The notes under the pieces were generated by a model. That model was given only the letters and a program-made list of their open reading frames with translations, made no database searches and was not told where the DNA came from. Shown here one piece after another: positions 1 through 10,043 of a DNA stretch of 64,000 bases. This stretch comes from Pseudomonas panipatensis. GTDB taxonomy: Bacteria > Pseudomonadota > Gammaproteobacteria > Pseudomonadales > Pseudomonadaceae. The DNA lies in NCBI RefSeq assembly GCF_900099785.1, contig NZ_FNDS01000008.1, positions 310,001 through 374,000 of the forward strand, written 5' to 3'. The position numbers and the translations under genes are program-made. Every line of letters begins with the position of its first letter. The first letter of the stretch is position 1.

Positions 1-1715
1 CCGCCCTGGCCGCCTTGCCCGGCCTGGCTGCGGCCCTGGCCCTGAGCTTGGCCTTGTTGGCCTTGGCCCTGTGCCCGGCCGCGTTGGCCGGCCTGGCCTT
101 GGCCCGGCTGAGCGCCACCCTGGCGGCGGCGCTGGCCGCGCTGCTGGTCCTTGTCCGGATAGGGGCTGACGTAGTCGGCGCGGTTACCGAAGTTGTCGAA
201 GTCGTCGTCGAGGAATTCCTCGGGGTCACGATTGCCGTCGGCAGCGAGCGGACGTGGCGCCTTGGGCTGCCGGTCGGTACGCGGTTGCTGCTGGCGCGGC
301 TGGCCTTCGCCACGCGGCGCCTGCGGCTGGCCCTGGGCTTGAGCCTGGCCTTCGCCTTTGTTCTTGCCCTTGCCGCCACGGCGACGGCGCTTGCTGGCCG
401 GCTTCTCGCCGGAGGCGCCTTCCGCGCCAGCCTGGGCCGCTTCGCCACGCTCCTGCGGTTGTTCCTTGCTGCGTTCCTTGCGCTCGCCACGCTTGGCCTT
501 GTCTTTGCGCGGCTGGCGCTGCGGGGCTTCCTTGGCTTCCGGCAGGGCCACTTCGGGCAGCACCATGTCCGGGTCGAAGCCTTGCATGTCGCCGGTCGGA
601 ATCTGCTGCTTGGTCAGGCGCTCGATGGCCTTGAGCAGCTTCTCTTCCTCCGGCGCGACCAGCGAGATCGCCTCGCCGCTGCGTCCGGCCCGACCGGTAC
701 GGCCGATGCGGTGAACGTAGTCTTCCTCGACGTTGGGCAACTCGTAGTTGACCACGTGGGGCAATTGGTCGATGTCCAGGCCGCGGGCGGCGATATCGGT
801 GGCCACCAGGATGCGTACTTCGTTGGCCTTGAAGTCGGCCAGGGCCTTGGTCCGCGCGTTCTGGCTCTTGTTGCCGTGGATCGCCGCGGCCGGCAGGCCG
901 TGTTTGCTCAGGTACTCGGCGAGGCGGTTGGCGCCATGCTTGGTACGGGTGAAGACCAGCACCTGTTCCCAGGCGCCGATGGTGACCAGGTGTGCCAGCA
1001 GCACGCGCTTCTGTACGGCCGGGATGCGGAACACGCGCTGCTCGATGCGCTCCACCGTGGTGTTCGGCGGGGTGACCTCGATGCGCTCCGGGTTATGCAG
1101 CAGCTTGTTGGCCAGGTCGGTGATGTCTTTCGAGAAGGTCGCCGAGAACAGCAGGTTCTGACGCTTGGGCGGCAGCTTGGCGAGGACCTTCTTGACGTCA
1201 TGGATGAAGCCCATGTCGAGCATGCGGTCGGCTTCGTCGAGCACCAGGATTTCCACATGGGAAAGGTCGACGCTGCCCTGTCCGATCAGGTCGAGCAGGC
1301 GGCCGGGGCAGGCGACCAGGATGTCGACACCCTTGGACATGGCCTGGACCTGGGGATTCATGCCGACGCCGCCGAAGATGCAGGCGCTTTTCATCGGCAG
1401 GTCGCGGGCGTAGATCTTGAAGCTGTCATGCACTTGGGCCGCCAGCTCGCGGGTCGGGGTCAGCACCAGTACGCGTGCCTGGCGTGGGCCATGGCGGTGT
1501 TCGCGGTCGGGGTGGCCTTCGGGGAACAGGCGCTCAAGTACCGGGAGGGCGAAGCCGCCGGTCTTGCCGGTGCCGGTCTGCGCGGCGACCATCAGGTCGC
1601 GGCCTTGCAGGACGGCGGGGATGGCCCGTTGCTGAACGGGGGTAGGCTGGCTGTAGCCCGCAGCCTCTACTGCGCGGGCTAGCGCCTCGGACAGGCCGAG
1701 GGAGGAAAAGGACAT
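1..1715 (-). CDS. rhlE: DEAD-box ATP-dependent RNA helicase RhlE (RhlE2-type), 3' end cut by window edge
   Basis: ATP-dependent RNA helicase of the RhlE group, acting in RNA remodelling and turnover. The ATG at 1715 begins a protein starting [17 protein letters not shown]. It has the Q-motif (PTPVQQRAI), Walker A AQTGTGKT at residues 45-52, DEAD at 160-163 and the SAT motif further on. After the two RecA domains (roughly the first 375 residues) comes a long basic, low-complexity extension rich in K, R, Q and G, with an acidic [14 protein letters not shown] patch. The frame is still open at base 1, so the stop lies outside the window. Size, the extension and the metF-side neighbours match P. 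aeruginosa PA0428 (RhlE2), where the extension is thought to contact RNA and RNase E; that link is established knowledge, not visible here. A small hairpin lies just upstream of the start. Confidence 0.95.
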   Translation of the reverse strand, partial: MSFSSLGLSEALARAVEAAGYSQPTPVQQRAIPAVLQGRDLMVAAQTGTGKTGGFALPVLERLFPEGHPDREHRHGPRQARVLVLTPTRELAAQVHDSFKIYARDLPMKSACIFGGVGMNPQVQAMSKGVDILVACPGRLLDLIGQGSVDLSHVEILVLDEADRMLDMGFIHDVKKVLAKLPPKRQNLLFSATFSKDITDLANKLLHNPERIEVTPPNTTVERIEQRVFRIPAVQKRVLLAHLVTIGAWEQVLVFTRTKHGANRLAEYLSKHGLPAAAIHGNKSQNARTKALADFKANEVRILVATDIAARGLDIDQLPHVVNYELPNVEEDYVHRIGRTGRAGRSGEAISLVAPEEEKLLKAIERLTKQQIPTGDMQGFDPDMVLPEVALPEAKEAPQRQPRKDKAKRGERKERSKEQPQERGEAAQAGAEGASGEKPASKRRRRGGKGKNKGEGQAQAQGQPQAPRGEGQPRQQQPRTDRQPKAPRPLAADGNRDPEEFLDDDFDNFGNRADYVSPYPDKDQQRGQRRRQGGAQPGQGQAGQRGRAQGQGQQGQAQGQGRSQAGQGGQG

Positions 1716-1733
1716 GCGGGTATTCCTATATGG

Positions 1734-1750
1734 GCCGGCCAGTGGCCGGC
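1734..1750 (-). promoter_or_regulatory. Hairpin in the rhlE leader
   Basis: A perfect 7-bp stem GCCGGCC/GGCCGGC with a 3-base loop lies 19 bases upstream of the rhlE ATG, just before the AGGA ribosome site. In the leader RNA it would be stable and could influence translation. The rest of 1716-1963 holds a 13-bp near-palindrome (AGTTCA-T-TGAACT, 1767-1779) and another 7-bp hairpin at 1788-1807, but no gene. Confidence 0.4.
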
Positions 1751-1963
1751 GAATGTGTAAGCACCAAGTTCATTGAACTCCTCTCTGCCCTTCGGCCCCG
1801 CGAAGGGGGGAAGGGCGGCTGGAGCGCTGCGTATGCGCTCCTGGCCGTTCCAGTAGCAGGTGCCCTCGCGGGCGCCACCTCGTGCTTCCACGGGGACGGG
1901 GAAGCCGGGGCGCATCGGGCTCTGGGTGGGGGAGCCTGACGCAAGGCCAGCGGACTACAGCTT

Positions 1964-3034
1964 TCAGAGCAAGTCCTGCTGGCGCAGGTGCCGTCTAATT
2001 TCCTCGAGCCGGTGGCCCAGGAGGTTACGCAACACCTTGTGATTCAGCCAATCGCCGAGCAGTTCCTCCACCGGTAGATCCGGATGGCGCTCTATTGCGT
2101 TGGTCGCGGCTTTCTCCCACCAGACGGGGCCGCATGCCCGGTCGAACTCATTGTCGTAGTCGTGGCAGCCGTAGAACAGCTCGATGCTGAATTGGCGCAT
2201 CGCCGCCGGCAACGGCAGGGTTCTCAGCTTGTACAGCAGGCGCGAGGCACGCGGAGGACGTGGCAGGCGATCCGTCACCAGCTGAGTGTCATCGAGAGCC
2301 GAAGTGCTGAGAAGGGATGATTCGTGCTTGTTCAGCCATGCCTGGATTTTCGCGCGGAACAGCTGCTTCCGGCTCCAGTAATGGTGGATCAGGTCAGTGC
2401 AATCGACCAGTTCCAGTCGCTTGTAAGCGGCAACGGCAAGAACAAACTCTTCAAGAGTATAGACACTGGGGGCAATTGGATAGAGTTCATCCATCAATTC
2501 CAACGAACGGTCGAGCGTATCGGCATTTTCCTGGGTCAGTCCGATGACGCCGGAATTGATCAGTGGCATCTGCTCGTCGATCTGCTCGCGGCCCTTCAGG
2601 TGGTCGATCAGTTGCTTGAAGGCGAAGTCGCGCGGTGTGTCGGCCAGCCTCGGATTGATGGCGTTGCACAGCAGGTATCCGTTGCGGATGCGCGCGAAGA
2701 GTTTGGCCGGCGAATGGCGGAAGAAGGTGTCGGTATCGATCAGCGCCGCGCGAGGCCGCTGCTGAAGGACTTCCCGCAGCACCGCATGCTTGGCGCGGAA
2801 ATGGTACCCGTGGGGCTGCTGCCAGGCGCGCAGCGCTTCTTCGCTGAGCTTGTGGACCTGAATCGGCAGTCCCTGGTAGGCGGCGGCGTTGTCGGTGAAG
2901 ACCTGAACGTCCAGTTGCTCGCCGGGCGTTTCGCGCAAGCGCGCGTAGGCGCTGGCAATGCTGAACAGCGCTTCCTGATGGTAGGTCTGCCGGCCATAGA
3001 CCAGGTAGATCAGTGCGTGAGTCGTGTCTGCCAT
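1964..3034 (-). CDS. Putative GT-A-fold glycosyltransferase, function unknown
   Basis: A 356-residue soluble protein starting MADTTHALIYLVYGRQ. I do not recognise the exact family. It looks like a nucleotide-sugar-dependent transferase: a beta-strand followed by LIDTDTFF gives a DTD motif at residues 100-102, in the position where GT-A enzymes (for example GT8-like) bind the metal and sugar nucleotide. The later NSGVIGL segment also resembles GT-A proteins that keep a conserved NSG/NTGV element. There is no signal peptide or membrane helix. The open frame extends upstream into metF. I chose ATG 3034, because the longest frame would overlap metF and its extra N-terminus is Arg/Gly/Pro-rich noise; ATG 3052 is a possible alternative. 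It lies 65 bases after metF on the same strand, behind a hairpin (3068-3087). No sugar-pathway gene is nearby. Confidence 0.7.
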   Translation of the reverse strand: MADTTHALIYLVYGRQTYHQEALFSIASAYARLRETPGEQLDVQVFTDNAAAYQGLPIQVHKLSEEALRAWQQPHGYHFRAKHAVLREVLQQRPRAALIDTDTFFRHSPAKLFARIRNGYLLCNAINPRLADTPRDFAFKQLIDHLKGREQIDEQMPLINSGVIGLTQENADTLDRSLELMDELYPIAPSVYTLEEFVLAVAAYKRLELVDCTDLIHHYWSRKQLFRAKIQAWLNKHESSLLSTSALDDTQLVTDRLPRPPRASRLLYKLRTLPLPAAMRQFSIELFYGCHDYDNEFDRACGPVWWEKAATNAIERHPDLPVEELLGDWLNHKVLRNLLGHRLEEIRRHLRQQDLL

Positions 3035-3067
3035 GCCATCTGCCGTCGCCATCTTCCATGTGAATGA

Positions 3068-3087
3068 ACCGCCGCCGTGGCGGCGGT
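3068..3087 (-). terminator. Hairpin between metF and the glycosyltransferase gene
   Basis: An 8-bp GC stem (ACCGCCGC / GCGGCGGT) with a 4-base loop sits just after the metF stop. The T tract is poor (TCATTC), so it is more likely a partial terminator or mRNA 3' stabiliser than a full stop. Read-through would co-express the downstream gene. Confidence 0.45.
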
Positions 3088-3099
3088 CCGGCTCTTCCT

Positions 3100-3945
3100 T
3101 CAGCGGGGAAGTTGCAGGTTCTTCCAGATCGCCAGGCTCGGCTCGGCCTGGTTCAGGGTGTAGAAATGCAAGCCCGGTGCGCCGCCCGCCAGCAGGCGTT
3201 CGCACATGTCGCTGATGACGTCTTCGCCAAAGGCCTGGATGCTGGAGATGTCGTCACCGTAGGCTTCCAGTTGCTTGCGGATCCAGCGGGGGATATCTGC
3301 GCCGCAGGCATCGGAAAAGCGTGCGAGCTTGGAGTAGTTGGTGATCGGCATGATGCCCGGCACCACCGGAATCTCCACGCCGAGCTTCGCCGCGCGTTCG
3401 ACGAAGTAGAAGTAGCTGTCGGCGTTGAAGAAGTACTGGGTGATCGCACTGTTGGCGCCCGCCTTGGCTTTGCGCGCGAAGTTCGCCAGATCGTCCTCGA
3501 AATTGCGTGCCTGCGGGTGGACTTCCGGATAGGCGGCGACTTCGATGTGGAAATGCTCGCCGGTTTCGCTGCGGATGAACTCCACCAGCTCGTTGGCGTA
3601 GCGCAGCTCGCCGCTGGCCATGCCCATGCCCGACGGCAGGTCGCCGCGCAGGGCGACGATGCGGCGGATGCCGGCGGCCTTGTACTGGGCGAGCAGGGCG
3701 CGCAGATCGGCTTTGGAGTCGCCGACGCAGGACAGATGGGGCGCGGTGGGCACCTTCACCTCACCGTCCAGTTGCAGCACGGTGCTCAGGGTGCGGTCGC
3801 GGGTCGAGCCGCCGGCGCCGTAGGTGCAGGAGAAAAAGTCCGGTTTGTAGCTGGCCAGTTGGCGCGCGGTGGCCAGCAGTTTTTCATGCCCGGCTTCGGT
3901 TTTCGCGGGGAAGAACTCGAAGCTGTAGCGGCGTTCTTGAGACAT
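3100..3945 (-). CDS. metF: 5,10-methylenetetrahydrofolate reductase
   Basis: Reduces 5,10-methylene-THF to 5-methyl-THF, the methyl donor for methionine synthesis, using FAD. The 281-residue protein has the usual bacterial length. It begins MSQERRYSFEFFPAKTEAG, with the family's N-terminal FEFFPPK-like signature, followed by FFSCTYGAGGSTRDRT and the FAD-barrel segments RIVALRGDLPSG and VPGIMPITN. The start has an AAGGA ribosome site 7 bases upstream, preceded by a small hairpin (3958-3972). It follows ahcY by 78 bases on the same strand, so recycled homocysteine and its methyl donor are probably made from one transcript. Gene order ahcY-metF is conserved in pseudomonads. Confidence 0.97.
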   Translation of the reverse strand: MSQERRYSFEFFPAKTEAGHEKLLATARQLASYKPDFFSCTYGAGGSTRDRTLSTVLQLDGEVKVPTAPHLSCVGDSKADLRALLAQYKAAGIRRIVALRGDLPSGMGMASGELRYANELVEFIRSETGEHFHIEVAAYPEVHPQARNFEDDLANFARKAKAGANSAITQYFFNADSYFYFVERAAKLGVEIPVVPGIMPITNYSKLARFSDACGADIPRWIRKQLEAYGDDISSIQAFGEDVISDMCERLLAGGAPGLHFYTLNQAEPSLAIWKNLQLPR

Positions 3946-3957
3946 AGCGATTCCTTC

Positions 3958-3993
3958 GGAGCCACAGGCTCCGGGCCCGGACGCGCGGCCCGG
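3958..3993 (-). other. Paired hairpins in the ahcY-metF gap
   Basis: GGAGCC-ACA-GGCTCC (3958-3972) and an overlapping 7-bp stem CCGGGCC/GGCCCGG (3971-3993) lie between the ahcY stop and the metF ribosome site. No T tract follows. They could be an intra-operon processing or attenuation structure; their role is unknown. Confidence 0.35.
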
Positions 3994-4023
3994 GCCGAAG
4001 CCTGTCGCTTGCAGCCAGTGGCC

Positions 4024-5433
<1,410 letters not shown>

Positions 5434-5462
5434 GCGTAACTCTCCATTCGTTGTCTGCGAAT

Positions 5463-5629
5463 GGGCGCCGTTGATGCGTTTGGCGGTCGGCGGATGCCGG
5501 CCGGGACGCGCCCCATCCGAGCCTGACAGGTGGACGCTGATTGGGATCTGCCTGGACGGCGCAGGAAAAACCTGCGGCCTGCATGATCGAAAACAGCCTT
5601 CCAGCCTGCTGCAGCGCCCCTCGGACGGG
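5463..5629 (-). ncRNA. SAH riboswitch (SAH-binding leader of ahcY)
   Basis: The leader RNA matches the S-adenosylhomocysteine aptamer. P1 is CCCGUCCGAG (5629-5620) with CUCGGAUGGG (5521-5512), ten pairs with one G-U. It is followed by the conserved GGGCGCUGC (5619-5611), and CAGGCUCG closes P1. The P4 pseudoknot pairs GGGCGC (5619-5614) with GCGCCC (5468-5463) in the downstream AACGGCGCC element. Compared with the known Ralstonia aptamer as I remember it (GAGCGC/GCGCUC), the A-U pair is replaced by G-C, a compensatory change. P2 starts GCAGG (5609-5605)/CCUGU (5530-5526) and holds an unusually long insert of about 75 bases, including a GCAGG-N5-CCUGC hairpin (5575-5561). SAH binding is known to turn expression on. 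Confidence 0.92.
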
Positions 5630-5673
5630 TGGCGGGAGCGGCCGGAGCGGTGCCGGCCGAATAAAGCCTGCGG

Positions 5674-5701
5674 ATTATAGCGATGCCGCCGGGCAAGCCA
5701 A
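5674..5701 (-). promoter_or_regulatory. Sigma-70 promoter of ahcY
   Basis: A consensus -10 TATAAT (5679-5674) lies 16 bases after a -35-like TTGGCT (5701-5696), reading on the minus strand. Transcription would begin near 5667, about 38 bases before the P1 helix of the SAH riboswitch. Confidence 0.7.
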
Positions 5702-5725
5702 AGGCTTTCCGTCGCTTGTGCGGCG

Positions 5726-5742
5726 ATTCAGACCGTCTGAAT
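5726..5742. promoter_or_regulatory. Palindrome upstream of the ahcY promoter
   Basis: ATTCAGAC-C-GTCTGAAT is a perfect 8+8 bp inverted repeat, 25 bases upstream of the ahcY -35 element. It looks like a dimer binding site for an unidentified regulator. The core resembles an enterobacterial met box with one extra base, but MetJ is not known from Pseudomonas. Confidence 0.45.
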
Positions 5743-5876
5743 GATCGATCGGCCCGTGGGTCGTCGCGTCCGGGGTGGCGGCAAGCGGCCTGGAGCGGTT
5801 TGGGTTCGGGGCCCCGGCGACGCCCCGACAGGGGCCGTGAAAACCCTGGCGGGGCGCCAATCCGGGGAGGCTCGGA

Positions 5877-5900
5877 AAGCACCCGCCGTGCGGCGGGTGC
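5877..5900 (-). terminator. Terminator of the gcdG-gcdH unit
   Basis: GCACCCGCC-N4-GGCGGGTGC (stem 5879-5900), followed on the minus strand by TTT, lies just after the CoA-transferase stop. It separates that gene from the ahcY promoter region. The rest of 5701-5905 holds the palindrome above and further GC-rich repeats, no gene. Confidence 0.7.
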
Positions 5901-5905
5901 GTTGT

Positions 5906-7129
5906 TCAGATGACGCCCTGCTCGCGCAGTTTGCCGATGGCCGTTTCGTCCAGACCGAGCACGTCTTCGAGGATTTGCAGGGTGTGCTGGCCGAGGGTCG
6001 GCGGGGCGTTGCGGTATTCCACCGGGGTCTCGGACAGGCGGATCGGGCTGGCTACCTGCGGCACGCTGCCAGCCAGCGGGTGCGGCAGCTCGACGCGCAG
6101 GCCGCGGGCGATCACCTGGGGATCGGCGAACACCTGTGACAGATCGTTGATCGGCCCGCAGGGCACGCTGGCCTGCTCCAGGGCGGCGATCCATTCGGCG
6201 GTGGTGCGCATCACCGTGGCTTGGCGGACCAGCGGGATCAGCACATCGCGATGGGCGACCCGTGCCTGGTTGCTGGCGAAACGCGGGTCGTCGGCCCATT
6301 CCGGGTGGCCGGCCAGCTCGGCGAACTTGCGGAACTGGCCGTCGTTGCCGACGGTGAGGATGAAGTCGCCGTCGGCGGTGGGGAAGTCCTGGTAGGGCAC
6401 GATGTTCGGGTGGGCGTTGCCCAGCCGGCGCGGCGGGATGCCGGTGGTCAGGTAGTTCAGGGTCTGGTTGGCCAGGCAGGCGACCTGCACGTCGAGCAAG
6501 GCCATGTCGATGTGCTGGCCGATGCCGCTGACATCGCGGTGGGCCAGGGCGGCGAGCACGGCGGTGGCCGAATACAGGCCGGTGAGGATGTCGGTGAGGG
6601 CTACGCCGACCTTCACCGGGCCGGCGCCTTCTTCGCTATCGGAGCGGCCGGTGATGCTCATCAGCCCGCCGAGGCCCTGGATCATGAAGTCGTAGCCGGC
6701 GCGCTTGGCGTAGGGGCCGGTCTGGCCGAAGCCGGTGATGGAGCAGTAGATCAGCCTCGGGTTGAGCTGCTTCAGCGAGGCGTAGTCGAGGCCATAGGCC
6801 TTGAGACCGCCGACCTTGAAGTTCTCCAGGACGATGTCCGATTTCGCCGCTAACTCACGCACCAGGCGCTGGCCTTCGGGCTGGGTGAAATCGACGGTGA
6901 CGGATTTCTTGTTGCGGTTGGCCGACAGGTAGTAGGCCGCTTCGCTGGTGTCGCGCCCTTCGGCGTCCTTGAGGAACGGCGGGCCCCAGGCGCGGGTGTC
7001 GTCGCCGCAGCCGGGGCGCTCGATCTTGATCACTTCGGCGCCGAGGTCGGCGAGGATCTGCCCGGCCCAGGGGCCGGCGAGAACGCGGGAGAGGTCGAGG
7101 ACACGGATATGCGAGAGGGCGCCGGACAT
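5906..7129 (-). CDS. gcdG: CaiB/BaiF family (class III) CoA-transferase, probable glutarate CoA-transferase
   Basis: Class III CoA-transferases move CoA between acyl-CoA and a free acid. The 407-residue protein begins MSGALSHIRVLDLSRVLAGP, typical of the family. It has the catalytic aspartate at about residue 180 in VALTDILTGLYSA, by alignment with formyl-CoA transferase, and the GSD-like nucleotide segments. Being beside glutaryl-CoA dehydrogenase and its LysR regulator, it most likely activates glutarate to glutaryl-CoA with succinyl-CoA as donor, as shown for Pseudomonas gcdG. The substrate is inferred from context. It is separated from gcdH by 118 bases containing a strong hairpin (7219-7240) but no new clear promoter, so the two are probably one transcript. 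Confidence 0.88.
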   Translation of the reverse strand: MSGALSHIRVLDLSRVLAGPWAGQILADLGAEVIKIERPGCGDDTRAWGPPFLKDAEGRDTSEAAYYLSANRNKKSVTVDFTQPEGQRLVRELAAKSDIVLENFKVGGLKAYGLDYASLKQLNPRLIYCSITGFGQTGPYAKRAGYDFMIQGLGGLMSITGRSDSEEGAGPVKVGVALTDILTGLYSATAVLAALAHRDVSGIGQHIDMALLDVQVACLANQTLNYLTTGIPPRRLGNAHPNIVPYQDFPTADGDFILTVGNDGQFRKFAELAGHPEWADDPRFASNQARVAHRDVLIPLVRQATVMRTTAEWIAALEQASVPCGPINDLSQVFADPQVIARGLRVELPHPLAGSVPQVASPIRLSETPVEYRNAPPTLGQHTLQILEDVLGLDETAIGKLREQGVI

Positions 7130-7218
7130 GGGATCACCTTGTAACGCAACGAAAAGGGCGGGGAGGGCCGGGGGACGTACCCTCCCCGGGTTCCTCTGCG
7201 GGCAGAGGAAGGGGGTGA

Positions 7219-7240
7219 CGCCGCCCCGGCAGGGGCGGCG
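7219..7240 (-). other. Intra-operon hairpin between gcdH and gcdG
   Basis: CGCCGCCCC-GGCA-GGGGCGGCG gives a perfect 9-bp stem with a tetraloop, directly after the gcdH stop. No T tract follows in either direction. It probably sets the relative mRNA level of the two genes by protecting or pausing the transcript. Confidence 0.45.
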
Positions 7241-7247
7241 CCTGGCA

Positions 7248-8429
<1,182 letters not shown>

Positions 8430-8490
8430 CGGGTTACCTCAGGGCAGTCGGGGGATCACCCGCTCAGTGTAGGCGGGCACAGTGAACCCG

Positions 8491-8545
8491 ATCCTAGTCA
8501 GCGGTCGGGAAGCCCGGCAACCGACTAATTCGCACGCTGTTGTGC
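8491..8545 (-). promoter_or_regulatory. gcdH promoter and candidate GcdR site
   Basis: On the minus strand, TTGCCG (8520-8515) and TAGGAT (8496-8491), 18 bases apart, form a plausible sigma-70 promoter for gcdH. A dyad GCAC-N6-GTGC (8532-8545) lies upstream of the -35, where a LysR-type activator would bind. The gap is shared with the divergent gcdR. Confidence 0.5.
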
Positions 8546-8643
8546 TATTTTCTCACTCCGTGATCCAGGTCAATGGCTGAAACGGTCGTTTGAATTGCCT
8601 GTCCCCAGGCGCGGCCGATCACGAGATTCCCTAGAGGCATTCG

Positions 8644-9552
8644 ATGCGGCGCAAGATTCCCACCACCGCGGCGCTGGTCAGTTTCGAATCGGCGGCGCGC
8701 CACGAGAGCTTCACCAAGGCAGCGGAAGAGTTGTCGCTGACACAGAGCGCGATTTGCCGGCAGATCGCCGGGCTCGAAGAGTTCCTTGGCGTCGAGCTGT
8801 TTCGCCGCTCGCGGCGCGGGGTCAAGCTGACCGAGGCGGGGCTGGGCTACAGCCGGCGCATCGCCGCGCGGCTGGATGCGGTGGAGCGCGATACCCTGGC
8901 GGTGATGGGCCAGCAGGGTGGCGGGACCATCGAGCTGGCGGTGGTGCCGACCTTCGCCACCCAATGGCTGCTGCCGCGCCTGAAAGTCTTCAAGCGGCTG
9001 TACCCGGAAGTCACGGTCAACCTGACCAACCGCACCCGGCCGTTCCTCTTCGCCGATACCGACTTCGACGCCGCGCTGTATTTCGGCGACGGCGTCTGGT
9101 CGGGCACCGCGGCGCACTTCCTCATGCGCGAGAACCCGGTGCCGGTGTGCAGCGCTGAGTTGCTCGACGGCCGCAGCACGCTGGGCGCCGAGGAGATCGC
9201 CGCGCTGCCGCTGATGCAGCAGACCACCCGGCCCTATGCCTGGCGCCAGTGGTTCGGCTCGCTGGGGCTGAATGTCGCCCACGATATGACCGGCACCCGC
9301 TACGAGCTGTTTTCCATGCTCGCCCAGGCGGCCATGCATGGCATGGGCGTGGCGCTGATTCCGCCGATGCTGATCCAGCGGGAATTGGCCGACGGCAGCC
9401 TGGTGGTGCCTATGCAACATGCCTATTTGAGTGAAAATGCCTACTACCTGATGATTCCCGAGCGCAAGGTGGAGTCGAACATCGTCCGGGCCTTCCGCGA
9501 CTGGTTGATCGAAGAGGCGCGCGTCTACCGCGCCGAGGCCGGTCTGGGCTGA
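8644..9552 (+). CDS. gcdR: LysR-type regulator of glutarate catabolism (GcvA-like)
   Basis: The 302-residue LysR protein begins MRRKIPTTAALVSFESAARHESFTKAAEEL. It has the winged HTH SQSAICRQIAGLEEFLGVELF-type region at about residues 20-60, then the periplasmic-binding-like effector domain starting IELAVVPTFATQWLLPRL, typical of the GcvA subgroup. It is divergent from gcdH-gcdG, so it most likely activates them in response to glutarate, as described for Pseudomonas GcdR. AGAGG precedes the ATG by 7 bases. The assignment rests on family and position. Confidence 0.88.
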   Translation: MRRKIPTTAALVSFESAARHESFTKAAEELSLTQSAICRQIAGLEEFLGVELFRRSRRGVKLTEAGLGYSRRIAARLDAVERDTLAVMGQQGGGTIELAVVPTFATQWLLPRLKVFKRLYPEVTVNLTNRTRPFLFADTDFDAALYFGDGVWSGTAAHFLMRENPVPVCSAELLDGRSTLGAEEIAALPLMQQTTRPYAWRQWFGSLGLNVAHDMTGTRYELFSMLAQAAMHGMGVALIPPMLIQRELADGSLVVPMQHAYLSENAYYLMIPERKVESNIVRAFRDWLIEEARVYRAEAGLG

Positions 9553-9623
9553 GCGGCTCCATCGCGTCGTCGGCGGACGATTTCCGTCAGCGCGCCCACA
9601 AGGCGCATCAGCAAGGAGTTTCC

Positions 9624-10031
9624 ATGAATTTCCACACCCGCAAATGGGTCAAGCCCGAAGACCTCAACCCGAACGGCACCCTGTTCGGTGGCAGCCTGCT
9701 GCGCTGGATCGATGAAGAGGCGGCGATCTACGCCATCGTTCAGTTGGGCAACGAACGCGTGGTCACCAAGTTCATTTCGGAGATCAACTTCGTCAGCTCG
9801 GCGCGCCAGGGCGACATCATCGAGATGGGTATCACCGCCACCGAGTTCGGTCGCACCTCCATCACCCTGACCTGCGAAGTGCGCAACAAGATCACCCGCA
9901 AGAGCATCCTCACCATCGACAAGATGGTCTTCGTCAACATCGGTCCCGACGGCCTGCCGGCGCCCCACGGCAAGACGCACATCCTCTATATCAAGGACCA
10001 GTTCAAGGACGAGGATATCCCCGAGGTCTGA
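9624..10031 (+). CDS. Acyl-CoA thioesterase (hotdog fold, YciA-like)
   Basis: Hydrolyses acyl-CoA to free acid and CoA. The 135 residues carry the hotdog thioesterase signature PNGTLFGGSLLRWIDEEAAI, with the acidic catalytic position in the central helix, then KFISEINFVSSARQGDIIEMG. AAGGAG precedes the ATG. It is 71 bases downstream of gcdR on the same strand and may be co-transcribed, though its substrate need not be glutaryl-derived. It converges with the TPM gene across only 12 bases. Confidence 0.88.
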   Translation: MNFHTRKWVKPEDLNPNGTLFGGSLLRWIDEEAAIYAIVQLGNERVVTKFISEINFVSSARQGDIIEMGITATEFGRTSITLTCEVRNKITRKSILTIDKMVFVNIGPDGLPAPHGKTHILYIKDQFKDEDIPEV

Positions 10032-10043
10032 GGCGGCCCACCG

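Noticed and set aside
15..1682. 555-codon plus-strand frame over rhlE
   Set aside because: Leu/Ala-rich mirror of the helicase tail; not a transporter despite hydrophobic appearance.
1716..1963. Small gene between rhlE and the glycosyltransferase gene
   Set aside because: Short frames of 60-78 codons here have no ribosome site and biased composition; only hairpins were supported.
5726..5742. MetR or MetJ site at ahcY
   Set aside because: The MetR consensus TGAA-N5-TTCA is inverted relative to this dyad, and MetJ is not known in Pseudomonas; kept only as an unassigned palindrome.
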